Origin: Porphyrobacter sp.
GTDB lineage: Bacteria > Pseudomonadota > Alphaproteobacteria > Sphingomonadales > Sphingomonadaceae
Length of the DNA: 64,000 bases
Assembly: GCA_017744315.1 (NCBI GenBank)
Contig: JAGIBN010000001.1
Span: forward strand, 310,001-374,000
Direction: 5' to 3'
The first letter of the stretch is position 1. Each line of letters begins with the position of its first letter. The notes beneath the pieces were generated by a model. It did not search any database. It worked only from the letters and a program-made list of their open reading frames with translations, and was not told where the DNA came from. The position numbers and the translations under genes were made by a program. Shown here piece after piece: positions 26,088-36,089 of this stretch.

Positions 26088-26957
26088 ATGCAGGCGAACG
26101 GCGACAAGTCTGGCACTGACAAGTCCGGCGGGGTCACGTTTGGTGGCGACGAATGGCAGGGCCGGACTGGCGATAGCTGGGCTGCCGAGTGGAAGCGGAC
26201 CGACCGCAGCTTCGGAATGCTCACAGAGCGCCTGCTCCAGCGCAGCCGCGATTTCACGAGCGAGGCCGTGCTCGATATCGGTTGCGGGGCGGGGGAACTT
26301 TCGCTCGCTCTGGCTCGTACCCAGCCTGGCTCGCGAGTCACCGGGATCGACATCTCGCCACAGCTTCTCAACATTGCCAAGGATCGGGCCCGCAACCTCA
26401 GCAACGTCCGGTTCGAACTCGCCGACGCCGCGGCGTGGGATTCGGGAGAATCACTTGCTCCCGATCTGCTCGTTTCCCGTCACGGGGTGATGTTCTTCGA
26501 CGATCCGGTCGCCGCCTTCGCCCACCTCGGCGGTATCGCAGCCCCGAATGCAGGCTTGCTGTTCTCCTGCTTCCGAACCTGGGAGGAGAACCCGGTCTTT
26601 CGCAGCGTCACCCGCCTGCTGCCGATCGAAGTTCCTCCTCCTGCACCGGGCGCGCCGGGACCCTTTGCCTTCAGCGATCGCACTTACGTGCAAGGCATTC
26701 TCACCGCGGCAGGTTGGCGGGACATCGCCTTCGAACCCTATGATTTCGCGATGGTTGTCGGCGCGGGACCCGATCCGGTCGAAGATGCGGCGTCATACTT
26801 CACCGTCATCGGTGGAGCAGCGCGAGCCGCTCGTGAGCTCGCTCCCGAGGCTCGCGAATCCTTCATCAATCGCGTGAGGGATCTCGCTCGAGCGAACCTT
26901 CGCGAAGGCATAGTCTCGCTTCGAGCAGGCGCCTGGATCGTCACCGCACACCGCTAA
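26088..26957 (+). CDS. Class I SAM-dependent methyltransferase
   Basis: A 289-residue cytoplasmic protein with a Rossmann-type SAM site: VLDIGCGAGELSLALA (motif I) near residue 60, VTGIDISPQLL (motif II) and an SRHGVMFFDDP segment after motif IV. The first 30 residues are hydrophilic and likely flexible. It resembles the UbiE/methyltransferase-11 group. The substrate cannot be inferred; it sits alone between recA and alaS. Confidence 0.85.
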   Translation: MQANGDKSGTDKSGGVTFGGDEWQGRTGDSWAAEWKRTDRSFGMLTERLLQRSRDFTSEAVLDIGCGAGELSLALARTQPGSRVTGIDISPQLLNIAKDRARNLSNVRFELADAAAWDSGESLAPDLLVSRHGVMFFDDPVAAFAHLGGIAAPNAGLLFSCFRTWEENPVFRSVTRLLPIEVPPPAPGAPGPFAFSDRTYVQGILTAAGWRDIAFEPYDFAMVVGAGPDPVEDAASYFTVIGGAARAARELAPEARESFINRVRDLARANLREGIVSLRAGAWIVTAHR

Positions 26958-27052
26958 TAGCGCGCTCTTTTCGCACCATCGGCGGACACACTCTCAGTTA
27001 GCGGTTTAATCCGCTTGTTTAGCTACGCGCTGCACCCTAATTCGCAACTCCC

Positions 27053-29722
27053 ATGCACTCGACCAACGACATACGCCGTACGTTCCTCGACTATTTCGCC
27101 GCCAACGAGCACACCGTTGTGCCGTCGGCGCCGCTCGTGCCGTACAACGATCCCACCCTGATGTTCGTCAACGCCGGCATGGTGCCGTTCAAGAACGTCT
27201 TCACCGGGCTCGAAACGCCACCCGCGCCGCGCGCCGCGAGTTCGCAGAAGTGCGTACGCGCCGGGGGCAAGCACAACGATCTCGATAACGTCGGCTACAC
27301 CGCCCGGCACCTCACGCTGTTCGAGATGCTCGGTAACTTCAGCTTCGGCGACTATTTCAAGGAACGGGCGATTGAGCTCGCCTGGAACCTGGTCACCCGC
27401 GAGTATGGGCTGGCGGCCGACCGGCTGACCGTCACCGTCTATCATACGGACGACGAGGCCTGGGACCTTTGGAAGAAGATCGCCGGCCTGCCCGACGAAC
27501 GCATCATCCGCATCGCCACCAAGGACAACTTCTGGGCCATGGGTTCGGAGGGTCCGTGCGGCCCCTGCTCGGAGATCTTCTGGGATCACGGCCCGGAAAT
27601 CGCCGGTGGTCCTCCGGGTTCGCCCGATGAGGACGGCGATCGCTTCGTCGAGATCTGGAACCTGGTGTTCATGCAGCACCTGCAGGAAAACGATCAGATC
27701 GTTGCCGACCTGCCGCGCCCGAGCATCGATACCGGCATGGGGCTGGAGCGGATTTCCGGCGTGCTGCAGGGCGTCCACTCGGTGTTCGAGACCGACACCT
27801 TCCGCCACCTCATCGAAGCCAGCGAAAGCCTGACCGGCACCAAGGCCGAAGGCGCGCAACAGGCGAGCCATCGGGTGATCGCCGATCACTTGCGCTCGAC
27901 CAGCTTCCTCATCGCTGACGGCGTGATGCCGGCCAACGAAGGGCGCGGCTACGTGCTCCGCCGCATCATGCGCCGCGCCATGCGCCACGCGCACCTGCTC
28001 GGTGCCAAGCAGCCGTTGATGCACAGGTTGGTCCCGGCGCTGATCGGTGAGATGGGCCAGGCCTATCCCGAACTGCCGCGCGCCGAAGCGCTGATCACCG
28101 AAGTGCTCGAACGCGAGGAAACGCGTTTCCGCCAGACGCTCGACAACGGCCTGCGGCTGCTCGACGAGGCGACCTCGGACATGTCCGAAGGTGCGAGCCT
28201 GCCGGGCGAGACGGCGTTCAAGCTCTACGACACTTACGGCTTCCCTTACGATTTGACCGAGGACGCCCTGCGCGCTCGCGGGATCGGCGTGGACCGTGCC
28301 GGGTTCGACGCGGCCATGGCGCAGCAGAAGGCTGCCGCTCGCGCAGCCTGGAAGGGCTCGGGCGCCACGGCCGACGGAGAGCTGTGGTTCGACATCGCCG
28401 AACGCGAAGGCGCGACCGAGTTCACCGGCTACGCTTCGACCAGCGGCGAAGGCCAGGTGGTCGCGCTGCTCGTGGACGGCAAGGAAGTCTCCGAAGCGGC
28501 CGAAGGCGCCGAGGTTATCGTCCTGACCAACCAGACGCCGTTCTACGCCGAAAGCGGCGGTCAGGTCGGCGACTCCGGCACGATCACGTCGGAGAGCGGA
28601 CTTCGCATCGAGGTGTCGGACACGACCAAGCCGCTCGGCCGTCTGCATGCGCACCGTGGCAAGATCGCCGCGGGCAAGATCGCCGTGGGCGATACCGTAC
28701 ACCAGGAAGTCGACGTGGCGCGTCGCGACCGCGTTCGCGCCAACCACTCGGCGACTCACTTGCTCCACGCCGCGCTGCGCAATCAGCTCGGCGAGCATGT
28801 CACGCAAAAGGGCTCGCTCGTCGCCGAAGACCGGCTGCGGTTCGACTTCTCGCACCCCAAGCCGCTGACACCGGCTGAGATCACCTCGATCGAAGCCGAG
28901 GTGAACGCCGAGATCCGCCACAACGCGGAAGTGGGCACGCGCCTGATGAGCCCCGACGACGCCGTCGCCGCGGGCGCGATGGCGCTGTTCGGCGAAAAGT
29001 ACGGTGACGAAGTGCGCGTCCTTTCGATGGGCCGCGGTGACTGGCACGGCTCGGGCCGCAACTATTCGGTCGAGCTTTGCGGCGGCACGCACGTGAAGGC
29101 GACGGGCGACATCGGCCTGTTCCGCATCATCTCCGAAAGCGCGGTCAGTTCGGGCGTTCGCCGGATCGAGGCGCTGACCGGCGAGGCTGCGCGGCAATGG
29201 GTGGTCGGGCGCGAAGAGGCGCTCAAGACCGTCGCCGCCGCGCTCAAGACCGCGCCTGAGGATGTTGAAAACCGCGTCGCCGCGCTCCTCGACGAGCGCA
29301 AGCGGCTCGAGCGCGAACTGGCCGAGGCGAAGAAGCAGCTCGCGATGGGCGGTGGCGGCGGTGCCGCACCGGCTGCGGACGAAGAGATCGGCGGCGTGAA
29401 GTTCTCGGGCCAGGTGCTCGATGGGCTCGATCCGAAGGAGCTTCGCGGCCTGCTCGACGAGGCCAAGAAGCGTCTCCAGTCAGGCGTCGCGGCGATCGTG
29501 GCTCTGAACGAAGGTCGTGCGGCTATCGCTGTTGCGGTGACCGAGGACCTCGCGGGCCGCATCAGCGCTGTCGAACTGGTTCAAGCCGGCGTCGCTGCGC
29601 TGGGCGGCAAGGGCGGCGGTGGCCGTCCCGACATGGCGCAAGGCGGCGGGCCTGACGGTTCGAAGGCCAATGAGGCCCTCGATACCGTCCGCCAGGCTCT
29701 GGCGAGCGCTCCGGTCAGTTAA
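27053..29722 (+). CDS. alaS: Alanyl-tRNA synthetase
   Basis: It charges tRNA-Ala and edits Ser/Gly mischarging. The 889-residue protein has the full bacterial layout: a class II catalytic domain ([28 protein letters not shown]), a tRNA-recognition region, an editing domain with the zinc ligands HSATHLLH and CGGTH, and a C-terminal C-Ala region with a glycine-rich linker ([10 protein letters not shown]). The coding region has an equally long antisense open frame, which is a composition effect. Confidence 0.98.
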   Translation: MHSTNDIRRTFLDYFAANEHTVVPSAPLVPYNDPTLMFVNAGMVPFKNVFTGLETPPAPRAASSQKCVRAGGKHNDLDNVGYTARHLTLFEMLGNFSFGDYFKERAIELAWNLVTREYGLAADRLTVTVYHTDDEAWDLWKKIAGLPDERIIRIATKDNFWAMGSEGPCGPCSEIFWDHGPEIAGGPPGSPDEDGDRFVEIWNLVFMQHLQENDQIVADLPRPSIDTGMGLERISGVLQGVHSVFETDTFRHLIEASESLTGTKAEGAQQASHRVIADHLRSTSFLIADGVMPANEGRGYVLRRIMRRAMRHAHLLGAKQPLMHRLVPALIGEMGQAYPELPRAEALITEVLEREETRFRQTLDNGLRLLDEATSDMSEGASLPGETAFKLYDTYGFPYDLTEDALRARGIGVDRAGFDAAMAQQKAAARAAWKGSGATADGELWFDIAEREGATEFTGYASTSGEGQVVALLVDGKEVSEAAEGAEVIVLTNQTPFYAESGGQVGDSGTITSESGLRIEVSDTTKPLGRLHAHRGKIAAGKIAVGDTVHQEVDVARRDRVRANHSATHLLHAALRNQLGEHVTQKGSLVAEDRLRFDFSHPKPLTPAEITSIEAEVNAEIRHNAEVGTRLMSPDDAVAAGAMALFGEKYGDEVRVLSMGRGDWHGSGRNYSVELCGGTHVKATGDIGLFRIISESAVSSGVRRIEALTGEAARQWVVGREEALKTVAAALKTAPEDVENRVAALLDERKRLERELAEAKKQLAMGGGGGAAPAADEEIGGVKFSGQVLDGLDPKELRGLLDEAKKRLQSGVAAIVALNEGRAAIAVAVTEDLAGRISAVELVQAGVAALGGKGGGGRPDMAQGGGPDGSKANEALDTVRQALASAPVS

Positions 29723-29731
29723 GGCAGCCTA

Positions 29732-29905
29732 TCACCGACGTCGCGCTGCGGCCCCGGTTTCGGGTTCGCTACCGCGCGGCATGTCGCCGTGGCCCTTGAA
29801 GTCGTCCTCGCCGCGCTGACGGCCCTTGATCGTGCCGTACCGTTCGCCAGTCTGGTTCTGCGGCTTCATGTTCGTATCGTTGCGCGGTTCGTTTCCGTCT
29901 TTCAT
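29732..29905 (-). CDS. Small hydrophilic protein of unknown function
   Basis: A 57-residue, charged, probably disordered protein (MKDGNEPRNDTNMKPQNQ at the start, then GTIKGRQRGEDDFKGHGDM). AAGGAG lies 7 bases before the ATG at 29905, supporting translation. It has no signal peptide and no cysteine. Similar short proteins occur in sphingomonads without assigned function. It is convergent with alaS, with 9 bases between the stops. Confidence 0.65.
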   Translation of the reverse strand: MKDGNEPRNDTNMKPQNQTGERYGTIKGRQRGEDDFKGHGDMPRGSEPETGAAARRR

Positions 29906-30003
29906 CGGAAGTCTCCTTCGCAATGAGAACGGCCAGCGAGCGGAGTCGGGTCCGGCGCGCTCGATGAAACGGTCGGCCGGTTGGGCCGGTTGAGATTGTC
30001 CGG

Positions 30004-31767
30004 TCAGCTTTCGGCGACGCGCGTGCGCAGCATGGGTTTCTGAGTGAGTTCGCCGCTCTCCATGATCTGTTCGCGGAACTCATCACGCTTCTCGTGGATC
30101 GAGGCGATGACCGGACCCATGGCGACGCCGAGGTCGACCAGCACGGCTTCCGAGAGTTGCAGCGACGCCTCCAGCGTTTCCGGAACGGCGGTGCTCGCTC
30201 CGGCGCGGTAGAGTTCTGCAGCGTGGATGGAATCGCGGGCGCGGGCGATGATCGGCAAGTCGGGATAGGCGGCGCGCAGCTTGCGAGTGATGCGCTGCGC
30301 GAGGACCGGTTCGTCCATGGTCAGGATCACTGCGGGCGCTTGGGGCAGGCCCAGCCTAATCAGCGTTTCCATGCGCGCGGCGTTGCCGAAGATCGCGTGG
30401 TAGCCCTCGCTCCGGCAACGATTGACCAGCTCGGAATCGGCGTCGATCGCCACATAGAGCTTGCCATGCCGGGTCAACATCTGCGCCACCAGCCGGCCCA
30501 CGCGCCCGCAGCCGAGGATGATCGCGCGCGGTTCATCGGTGTCGTAAGTGTCCGTCGCGCCGCCGGAAGTCGGCTCCATCCGCCGCGCGATCAAGCGACC
30601 CAGCGAGGCGAGCAGCGGCGTGACCGTAAGGCCGATTGCCGTAACGATCTGCCAGAACTGCGCGGTCCCGGGCTGAATCAGCATGGCCGAGGTCGCGGCG
30701 GCCAACACGATAAGTGTGGTTTCGGAGGGGCTCGACATCAGGATGCCGGTCTCGATCGCGGTCGAGCGACGCGTGCCCATCAGGCGCAGGAGTATGCTGG
30801 TGACCACGGCCTTGAGGAAGAGGACGCCGACCACCGCGACGGTGATCATGCCGAGGTTGTCCCAGATCGTGAACAGGTCGATGCCCATGCCGACCGTGAT
30901 CAGGAAGATGCCTAGGGCAAGGCCTTTGAAGGGCTCCATGATCCCTTCGATCTCGGTGTGGTATTCGGTTTCGGCGATCAGAAGGCCGGCGACCAGCGCG
31001 CCGACGATAGGCGACAGGCCGATCAACGCTGTCGCCAGGCTCGCTCCCATCACCACTAGAAGCGAGGCAGCAAGGAATAGCTCCGGGCTCTTGGTCCGCG
31101 CCGCCTGGGCGAACAGGCGGGGGAGGGCGAGGCGGCCGATCACCATCATGCCGACGACCACCAGGACGCCGACCCACAGGGTATGGAACAGGCCGTCCAT
31201 GCCCTCGCTGCCCGCAAAGGGCGCCAGTGCGCCGAGCATGAAGATGATCGGGACGATCGCGATATCCTCGAACAGCAGCATCGCCAGCGCGGCGCGGCCG
31301 ACCGGCGTGTTCGTCCCGGCGATGGGGAGGACGAGAGCGGTGGAGGACAGGGCAAGCGCCAGGCCGAGAGCGAGCGCTCCGGTCCAGTACTGGCCCATCA
31401 TCGAGAGGAAGGCGGCAAGCAGCGCTCCTGTCGCGAGCAACTCCAGCGCACCAAGTCCGAAGACCAGTTTTCGCATGGCCCAAAGCCGGTTGAACGACAG
31501 CTCCAGCCCGATGGTGAACAGCAGCAGGATAATGCCGAACTCGGCAAAGGGATCGAGCCGCTCCGGATCGGAAATGGTCATGTAGAACAGCCATTCGTGC
31601 TGGTAGACCAGGCGCCCAAGTCCGAACGGGCCCACCAGAAGACCGACAAGAATGAAGCCGATGACCGGGGTGATGCGAAAGCGCGCAAAGACCGGTATGA
31701 CTATTCCCGCCGCACCCAGGATCACGAGTGCGTCGGACATTACCGGGGAGATAGCTTCAGCATGCAT
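30004..31767 (-). CDS. Kef-type (CPA2) monovalent cation:proton antiporter with RCK domain
   Basis: A 587-residue inner-membrane protein. About residues 10-395 hold some 12 transmembrane helices of the CPA2 family (FGIILLLFTIGLELSFNRLW, ALSSTALVLP, ALAMLLFEDIAIVPIIF). The C-terminal part begins a TrkA-N/RCK domain with the nucleotide motif ILGCGRVGRLVAQ near residue 410. K+ efflux coupled to H+ entry, gated by nucleotide or glutathione adducts, is the usual role. It is divergent from the flavin monooxygenase, with only 23 bases between start codons. Confidence 0.92.
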   Translation of the reverse strand: MHAEAISPVMSDALVILGAAGIVIPVFARFRITPVIGFILVGLLVGPFGLGRLVYQHEWLFYMTISDPERLDPFAEFGIILLLFTIGLELSFNRLWAMRKLVFGLGALELLATGALLAAFLSMMGQYWTGALALGLALALSSTALVLPIAGTNTPVGRAALAMLLFEDIAIVPIIFMLGALAPFAGSEGMDGLFHTLWVGVLVVVGMMVIGRLALPRLFAQAARTKSPELFLAASLLVVMGASLATALIGLSPIVGALVAGLLIAETEYHTEIEGIMEPFKGLALGIFLITVGMGIDLFTIWDNLGMITVAVVGVLFLKAVVTSILLRLMGTRRSTAIETGILMSSPSETTLIVLAAATSAMLIQPGTAQFWQIVTAIGLTVTPLLASLGRLIARRMEPTSGGATDTYDTDEPRAIILGCGRVGRLVAQMLTRHGKLYVAIDADSELVNRCRSEGYHAIFGNAARMETLIRLGLPQAPAVILTMDEPVLAQRITRKLRAAYPDLPIIARARDSIHAAELYRAGASTAVPETLEASLQLSEAVLVDLGVAMGPVIASIHEKRDEFREQIMESGELTQKPMLRTRVAES

Positions 31768-31790
31768 GCCCTCTCTATGTCAGACGCCCG

Positions 31791-32996
31791 GTGACTGCCG
31801 CAACGCACAATCTCGCTGATGTTCTGATCGTCGGCGGCGGGCCGGCCGGGATGATGGCCGGGCTCTTGTTCGCAAGGGCTGGCGTTACGGTACAGGTCTT
31901 TGAAAAACATGCCGATTTCTTCCGTGATTTTCGCGGAGATACGGTTCACCCGTCGACGATGGAAATCCTCGACCAGCTAGGAATGCTCGAACGTTTCCTG
32001 GCGCGGCCGCATGACAAGGTTGAGGGCGCGCAGGTGCGGGTGGCTGGGCACGACTATACGATCGGCGATCTCTCCCACCTCGATGCCCCGGCCCCCTTCA
32101 TCGCGATGATGCCGCAGTGGGAGTTCCTCGATTTCCTGCGCGACGAGGCCGCCACGTTTCCCGCCTTCGCGCTGGAGATGGAGGCGGAGGTCACCGGGCT
32201 GATCGAGGAGCACGGGCGCGTGGCGGGCGTTCGTTTGGCTGACGGACGAGCGGTGCGGGCTCGCAAGCTGGTGCTCATGACTGATGGCCGAGCGTCGCTG
32301 GTGCGCAAGCAGGCGCTGCTGCCGGTTACTCAGCTTGGGGCGCCGATGGACATCTTCTGGTTCCATCTCGGCAAGGCAGACAACGCCGGCGACAAGCTGC
32401 GTGGGGCGGTCGACACGGGGCGCATGGCCGTGCTGATCGACCGCCGCACTTACTGGCAAGCGGCTTTCATCATCCCGAAGGGTGCGGCTGAGGAAGTGAA
32501 GGCGCGCGGCATCGAGTGGCTGCGGGCGCAGATGCAGGCGCTGTTTCCGGAGCTAGATCTCTCCGGCGGCCTCAAGGGCACTGACGACTTGTTCCTACTG
32601 TCAGTTGCGCTCGACCGGCTCGATCGCTGGTCGCGGCCGGGGCTGCTGGCGATTGGGGACGCGGCGCACGCGATGAGCCCCATCGGTGGGATCGGCATCA
32701 ACCTGGCGATCCAGGACGCGGTGGCGGCGACGAACATCCTGGCTGGGCCACTGGCTCGTGGAGAGGATCCCGACCCGCTGCTGGCCAAGGTTCAGGACCG
32801 GCGCGAGTTTCCGACGCGGGTAATCCAGGCGGGGCAGAAGCTGGCGCAGGACAATGTGATCGGAGCGGTACTGTCGGGCGAGCCGATTACCGATGCACCG
32901 TGGCTTCTCAAGGTGCTCGACCGTTTTCCGCTGCTCCGCCGCATTCCGGGCCGGATCATCGGCCTGGGAGTGCGGCGAGAGCGGGTGTCGACCTAA
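31791..32996 (+). CDS. FAD-dependent aromatic-type monooxygenase (PHBH fold)
   Basis: A 401-residue flavoprotein with the GGGPAGMMAG dinucleotide-binding motif near residue 15, the DG-type NAD(P)H motif region (LVLMTDGRASLVR) and the second FAD motif GDAAHAMSPIGGIGINLAIQDA. This is the layout of p-hydroxybenzoate-hydroxylase-like enzymes. The start codon is GTG at 31791; no in-frame ATG lies before the FAD motif. The substrate is unknown. The gene is convergent with icd across a hairpin. Confidence 0.88.
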   Translation: MTAATHNLADVLIVGGGPAGMMAGLLFARAGVTVQVFEKHADFFRDFRGDTVHPSTMEILDQLGMLERFLARPHDKVEGAQVRVAGHDYTIGDLSHLDAPAPFIAMMPQWEFLDFLRDEAATFPAFALEMEAEVTGLIEEHGRVAGVRLADGRAVRARKLVLMTDGRASLVRKQALLPVTQLGAPMDIFWFHLGKADNAGDKLRGAVDTGRMAVLIDRRTYWQAAFIIPKGAAEEVKARGIEWLRAQMQALFPELDLSGGLKGTDDLFLLSVALDRLDRWSRPGLLAIGDAAHAMSPIGGIGINLAIQDAVAATNILAGPLARGEDPDPLLAKVQDRREFPTRVIQAGQKLAQDNVIGAVLSGEPITDAPWLLKVLDRFPLLRRIPGRIIGLGVRRERVST

Positions 32997-32997
32997 A

Positions 32998-33018
32998 CCC
33001 TTTCCCATTGGGATAGGG
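32998..33018. terminator. Hairpin between convergent monooxygenase and icd genes
   Basis: CCCTTTCCCA (32998-33007) pairs with TGGGATAGGG (33009-33018) at 9 of 10 positions. It follows the monooxygenase stop and precedes the icd stop, so it could end both transcripts. A related CTCCC/GGGAG hairpin lies at about 45875-45893 between rhlE and uvrD. Confidence 0.5.
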
Positions 33019-33035
33019 CCAGGTAGCTGCTTGGG

Positions 33036-34259
33036 TCAGGCCCAGGCGGCCATTTCGGTTTCGAGGTTCTCGACGATCGCTTCGAAGAACTGCTCGGTGG
33101 TCATCCACGCCTGATCGGGGCCGATCAGCAGCGCGAGGTCCTTGGTCATCTTGCCGCTTTCGACGGTCGAGATGCAGACCTTCTCCAGCGTCTCGGCAAA
33201 GCGAACCACGTCCGGCGTACCGTCGAAACGGCCACGATAGATCAAGCCGCGAGTCCAGGCGAAGATGCTGGCGATCGGGTTGGTGCTCGTCGCCTTGCCC
33301 TGCTGGTGCTGGCGGAAGTGGCGCGTCACGGTGCCGTGCGCGGCTTCGGCTTCGACCGTCTTGCCGTCGGGCGTCATCAGGACCGAGGTCATCAGGCCGA
33401 GCGAGCCGAAGCCCTGCGCCACCTGGTCCGACTGCACGTCACCGTCGTAGTTCTTGCAGGCCCAGACGAACTTGCCGCTCCACTTGAGGGCGGAGGCGAC
33501 CATATCGTCGATCAGGCGGTGTTCGTAGACGATGCCTGCGGCCGAGAACTTCTCCTTGAAGCCTTCGGTCTCGAACACTTCCTGGAAGAGGTCCTTGAAG
33601 CGGCCGTCATAGCGCTTGATGATCGTGTTCTTGGTCGAAAGGTAGACCGGCCAGCCACGGTCGAGGCCGTAGTTGAAGCTGGCGCGCGCGAAATCGCGGA
33701 TCGATTCGTCGAGGTTGTACATCGACATCGCCACGCCCGGCGCCTTGAACTGATAGACTTCACGGTCGATCTTTTCGCCGTTCTCGCCTTCCCAGACGAG
33801 GCGCAGGGTGCCAGCGCTCGGAACGAGGAAGTCGGTCGCGCGGTACTGGTCACCGAAAGCGTGACGGCCGACGACGATCGGATCGGTCCAGCCCGGGATC
33901 AGCCGGGGGACGTTCTGGATCACGATCGGCTCACGGAAGATCGTGCCGCCGAGGATGTTGCGGATCGTCCCGTTGGGCGACTTGTACATGTCGTGCAGGT
34001 CGAATTCTTCGACGCGCGCTTCGTCCGGGGTGATCGTGGCGCACTTCACGCCGACGCCGTACTGCTTGATCGCGTTGGCGGAATCGATGGTGATCTGGTC
34101 GCGCGTTTCGTCGCGCTTCTCGATCCCGAGGTCGAAGTACTTCAGGTCGACGTCGAGGTAGGGAAGGATCAATCGTTCACGGATCCATTGCCAGATGATC
34201 CGAGTCATCTCGTCGCCGTCGATCTCGACGATGGGGTTTGCGACCTTGATCTTCGCCAT
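33036..34259 (-). CDS. icd: NADP-dependent isocitrate dehydrogenase (eukaryotic-type dimer)
   Basis: It oxidises isocitrate to 2-oxoglutarate in the TCA cycle. The 407-residue protein starts [23 protein letters not shown] and contains [21 protein letters not shown] and the NADP-site segment AAHGTVTRH, all typical of the homodimeric subfamily shared with mitochondrial and cytosolic enzymes rather than the E. coli type. The start at 34259 is preferred over an in-frame ATG at 34340, which would add an unrelated basic leader. It follows the FAD oxidoreductase gene with a 46-base gap. Confidence 0.97.
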   Translation of the reverse strand: MAKIKVANPIVEIDGDEMTRIIWQWIRERLILPYLDVDLKYFDLGIEKRDETRDQITIDSANAIKQYGVGVKCATITPDEARVEEFDLHDMYKSPNGTIRNILGGTIFREPIVIQNVPRLIPGWTDPIVVGRHAFGDQYRATDFLVPSAGTLRLVWEGENGEKIDREVYQFKAPGVAMSMYNLDESIRDFARASFNYGLDRGWPVYLSTKNTIIKRYDGRFKDLFQEVFETEGFKEKFSAAGIVYEHRLIDDMVASALKWSGKFVWACKNYDGDVQSDQVAQGFGSLGLMTSVLMTPDGKTVEAEAAHGTVTRHFRQHQQGKATSTNPIASIFAWTRGLIYRGRFDGTPDVVRFAETLEKVCISTVESGKMTKDLALLIGPDQAWMTTEQFFEAIVENLETEMAAWA

Positions 34260-34305
34260 ATGCGGGAATCCTGCCTCTATCTGCCCAGTGGGAACGGGGG
34301 GTTCC

Positions 34306-35424
34306 TTAGGGAGCGGCAGGCGCCTGCGCAAGCGGCGCATCGGGGGGAATACGGCTGGAATCCATCAACCAGTGCAACAACGGCTGCGCATGGCGCGCGA
34401 GAGGGAGCGCGAGCCGGGCGCCGATGGGGCTTTCGGCAAACGCTCGTGCGAGCTTGGCGGAGCGCAGCGGTCCCGTAGCTCGCTTCGCCAGCGCGCGTTG
34501 ATAAGCGGGTGCGCTGGCCCGGCCGCCTTCGAGCCAGTGGCGCGCGGCCAGTTCTCCGCTGGCGAGGGCAATCGAAATGCCTTCGCCGGCAAGCGACGGA
34601 ATAACCGCCGCCTGGTCTCCGAGCCGAAACAGGCCGGGCGGGCTGGTCTCGGCAATCCAGCCATAAGGAATGGCGCCGATCGATTCGATCGCCTGGCCTT
34701 GCCAATCTCCGCCCAGCCGATCCTGCAGAGCAAGACTATGCGACACCAGGTTCGCGAGCAGCCGCGCCGGTGTCCACCCGCAAGCCGCCAGCACCGACTT
34801 GCGCAGGGCCAGGCACAAGTTGGCGCTGCCGTCTTCCTGCATCACCATGCCGGCGTATCCCCCGGTGAAGAGGTGAAGCTCTATCCGACCTGCCAGGAGG
34901 TCGTGACGGGTCGCTGTGGCGGGCAGTCGCACTCGCAACCCGAGCTCGGGATCGCCTGACAAACGAGGCCGCGATTGGCCGCGCACGTCATGCTTGCCCG
35001 TTGCGAGGAACAGACCGTCGCCCGTCCAGCGGCGAACCTGGCCGACCACCGTCTGCCCCTGAACCTCGCGTGCGGTGTCGACCTCGAGCGTGGCCCCGAG
35101 AACCATGGCGCGCCGCCTGAGCGCGTCATCGAGCGTTCGGCGCGACAGCCCCCAGGCGGGCGCGGGAAGGGGGACCACCGCTTCCTGACCATTAGCGAAC
35201 AGTGCGAGGCGTTCGACGGGATTTGCTCCAAGCGCCTCCGGATCGACTCCCAGCGAGCGAAGCTGCTCCGCCGTGCGCCAACTGAGAAATCCGCCGCAGA
35301 GGCAGTCCCGCACCTTGGCATCGCGGTCGAGGAGCACTGGCGCAGCGCCGTTGCGGGCGAGGGCGATGGCCGCGGCGCACCCGGCCGGGCCGGCGCCCAG
35401 GATCAGCGGAGCCGTTCGACGCAC
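34306..35424 (-). CDS. FAD-dependent oxidoreductase (geranylgeranyl-reductase/hydroxylase type), third gene of the type III PKS operon
   Basis: About 372 residues opening with the FAD site [18 protein letters not shown] second flavin motif is [25 protein letters not shown], as in geranylgeranyl reductase-like and aromatic-hydroxylase-like proteins. The likely start is GTG at 35424, just upstream of the FAD motif; this overlaps the methyltransferase gene by 22 bases. In Streptomyces the srsABC operon has the same trio (type III PKS, methyltransferase, FAD hydroxylase) and makes methylated phenolic lipids and quinones, so a tailoring role on the polyketide is plausible but inferred. Confidence 0.85.
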   Translation of the reverse strand: MRRTAPLILGAGPAGCAAAIALARNGAAPVLLDRDAKVRDCLCGGFLSWRTAEQLRSLGVDPEALGANPVERLALFANGQEAVVPLPAPAWGLSRRTLDDALRRRAMVLGATLEVDTAREVQGQTVVGQVRRWTGDGLFLATGKHDVRGQSRPRLSGDPELGLRVRLPATATRHDLLAGRIELHLFTGGYAGMVMQEDGSANLCLALRKSVLAACGWTPARLLANLVSHSLALQDRLGGDWQGQAIESIGAIPYGWIAETSPPGLFRLGDQAAVIPSLAGEGISIALASGELAARHWLEGGRASAPAYQRALAKRATGPLRSAKLARAFAESPIGARLALPLARHAQPLLHWLMDSSRIPPDAPLAQAPAAP

Positions 35425-36089
35425 AGCCTGAAGGGAAACCAGCGCCGCACCCGCGCCTGCGTGATGCCTTCGCGCGCGAGCCGCTCGTGCCACTCGGCCG
35501 GGCGGAAGCTTCGGGCGATCGAGGTGTGCCCATCGGCGCGCACGATCGGATGCCAGCCCATCGCGCCCGACAGGAGCGGCCAGGTGGTGTAGGAAAAGCC
35601 GTGGCGGTGGAGGTCGTTGACGAACCAGCCCTCGCGGGCCTCATCCTCCATGAAATGCAGGAACTTCGCGAGCTCGCTTTCGGTCATGTGGTGGGTGACG
35701 AGGCTGGAGATCACGCAGTCGAAGCCCGAGCCGGCGAGGTCGGCATAATCGCCGGTGAGATATCGAATGGGGGCGCCCGGAGAGGGGACCGATTCCGCTG
35801 CGGCCTTGCTGCGGGAATTAAGGTCGATCCCGGTAAGTTCGGCGACGATCCCATGCTTCTTCGCCCAACGCGCGACATGGCGCAGCATGTCGCCATCGCC
35901 AAACCCGACGTCGAGCAAGGTGAAGGGGCTCTTCTGCCCGACCGCGCGGCGCAGGAAGTCGAGGGTGGGGCGATAGGCGAAGGTTGTGCGATTGACCTTG
36001 GCGAGATCGGCCAAGACTGCGTGATAAGTGGCGGCGTCCAGGGCCGGATCGTCCATCAGCTCGTCGGCCTGGCGCCTCTCAGCGAGCAT
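35403..36089 (-). CDS. SAM-dependent methyltransferase, second gene of the type III PKS operon
   Basis: A 228-residue methyltransferase with motif I LLDVGFGDGDMLRHVA, motif II ELTGIDLNSRS and GDYADL, then SSLVTHHMTESELAKF after motif IV. The chosen ATG at 36089 lies inside the last codons of the PKS gene (11-base overlap); the open frame upstream of it only repeats PKS sequence in another frame. The tight overlaps on both sides show that the three genes are one translational unit, so methylation of the polyketide product is the simplest role. Confidence 0.88.
   Translation of the reverse strand: MLAERRQADELMDDPALDAATYHAVLADLAKVNRTTFAYRPTLDFLRRAVGQKSPFTLLDVGFGDGDMLRHVARWAKKHGIVAELTGIDLNSRSKAAAESVPSPGAPIRYLTGDYADLAGSGFDCVISSLVTHHMTESELAKFLHFMEDEAREGWFVNDLHRHGFSYTTWPLLSGAMGWHPIVRADGHTSIARSFRPAEWHERLAREGITQARVRRWFPFRLCVERLR

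Noticed and set aside
27023..29197. A very long open frame antisense to alaS, and similar long antisense frames over other high-GC genes
   Set aside because: The translated sequence shows no domain, is Arg/Ala/Gly rich and follows from the strong codon bias of the sense gene; alaS on the other strand is unambiguous.
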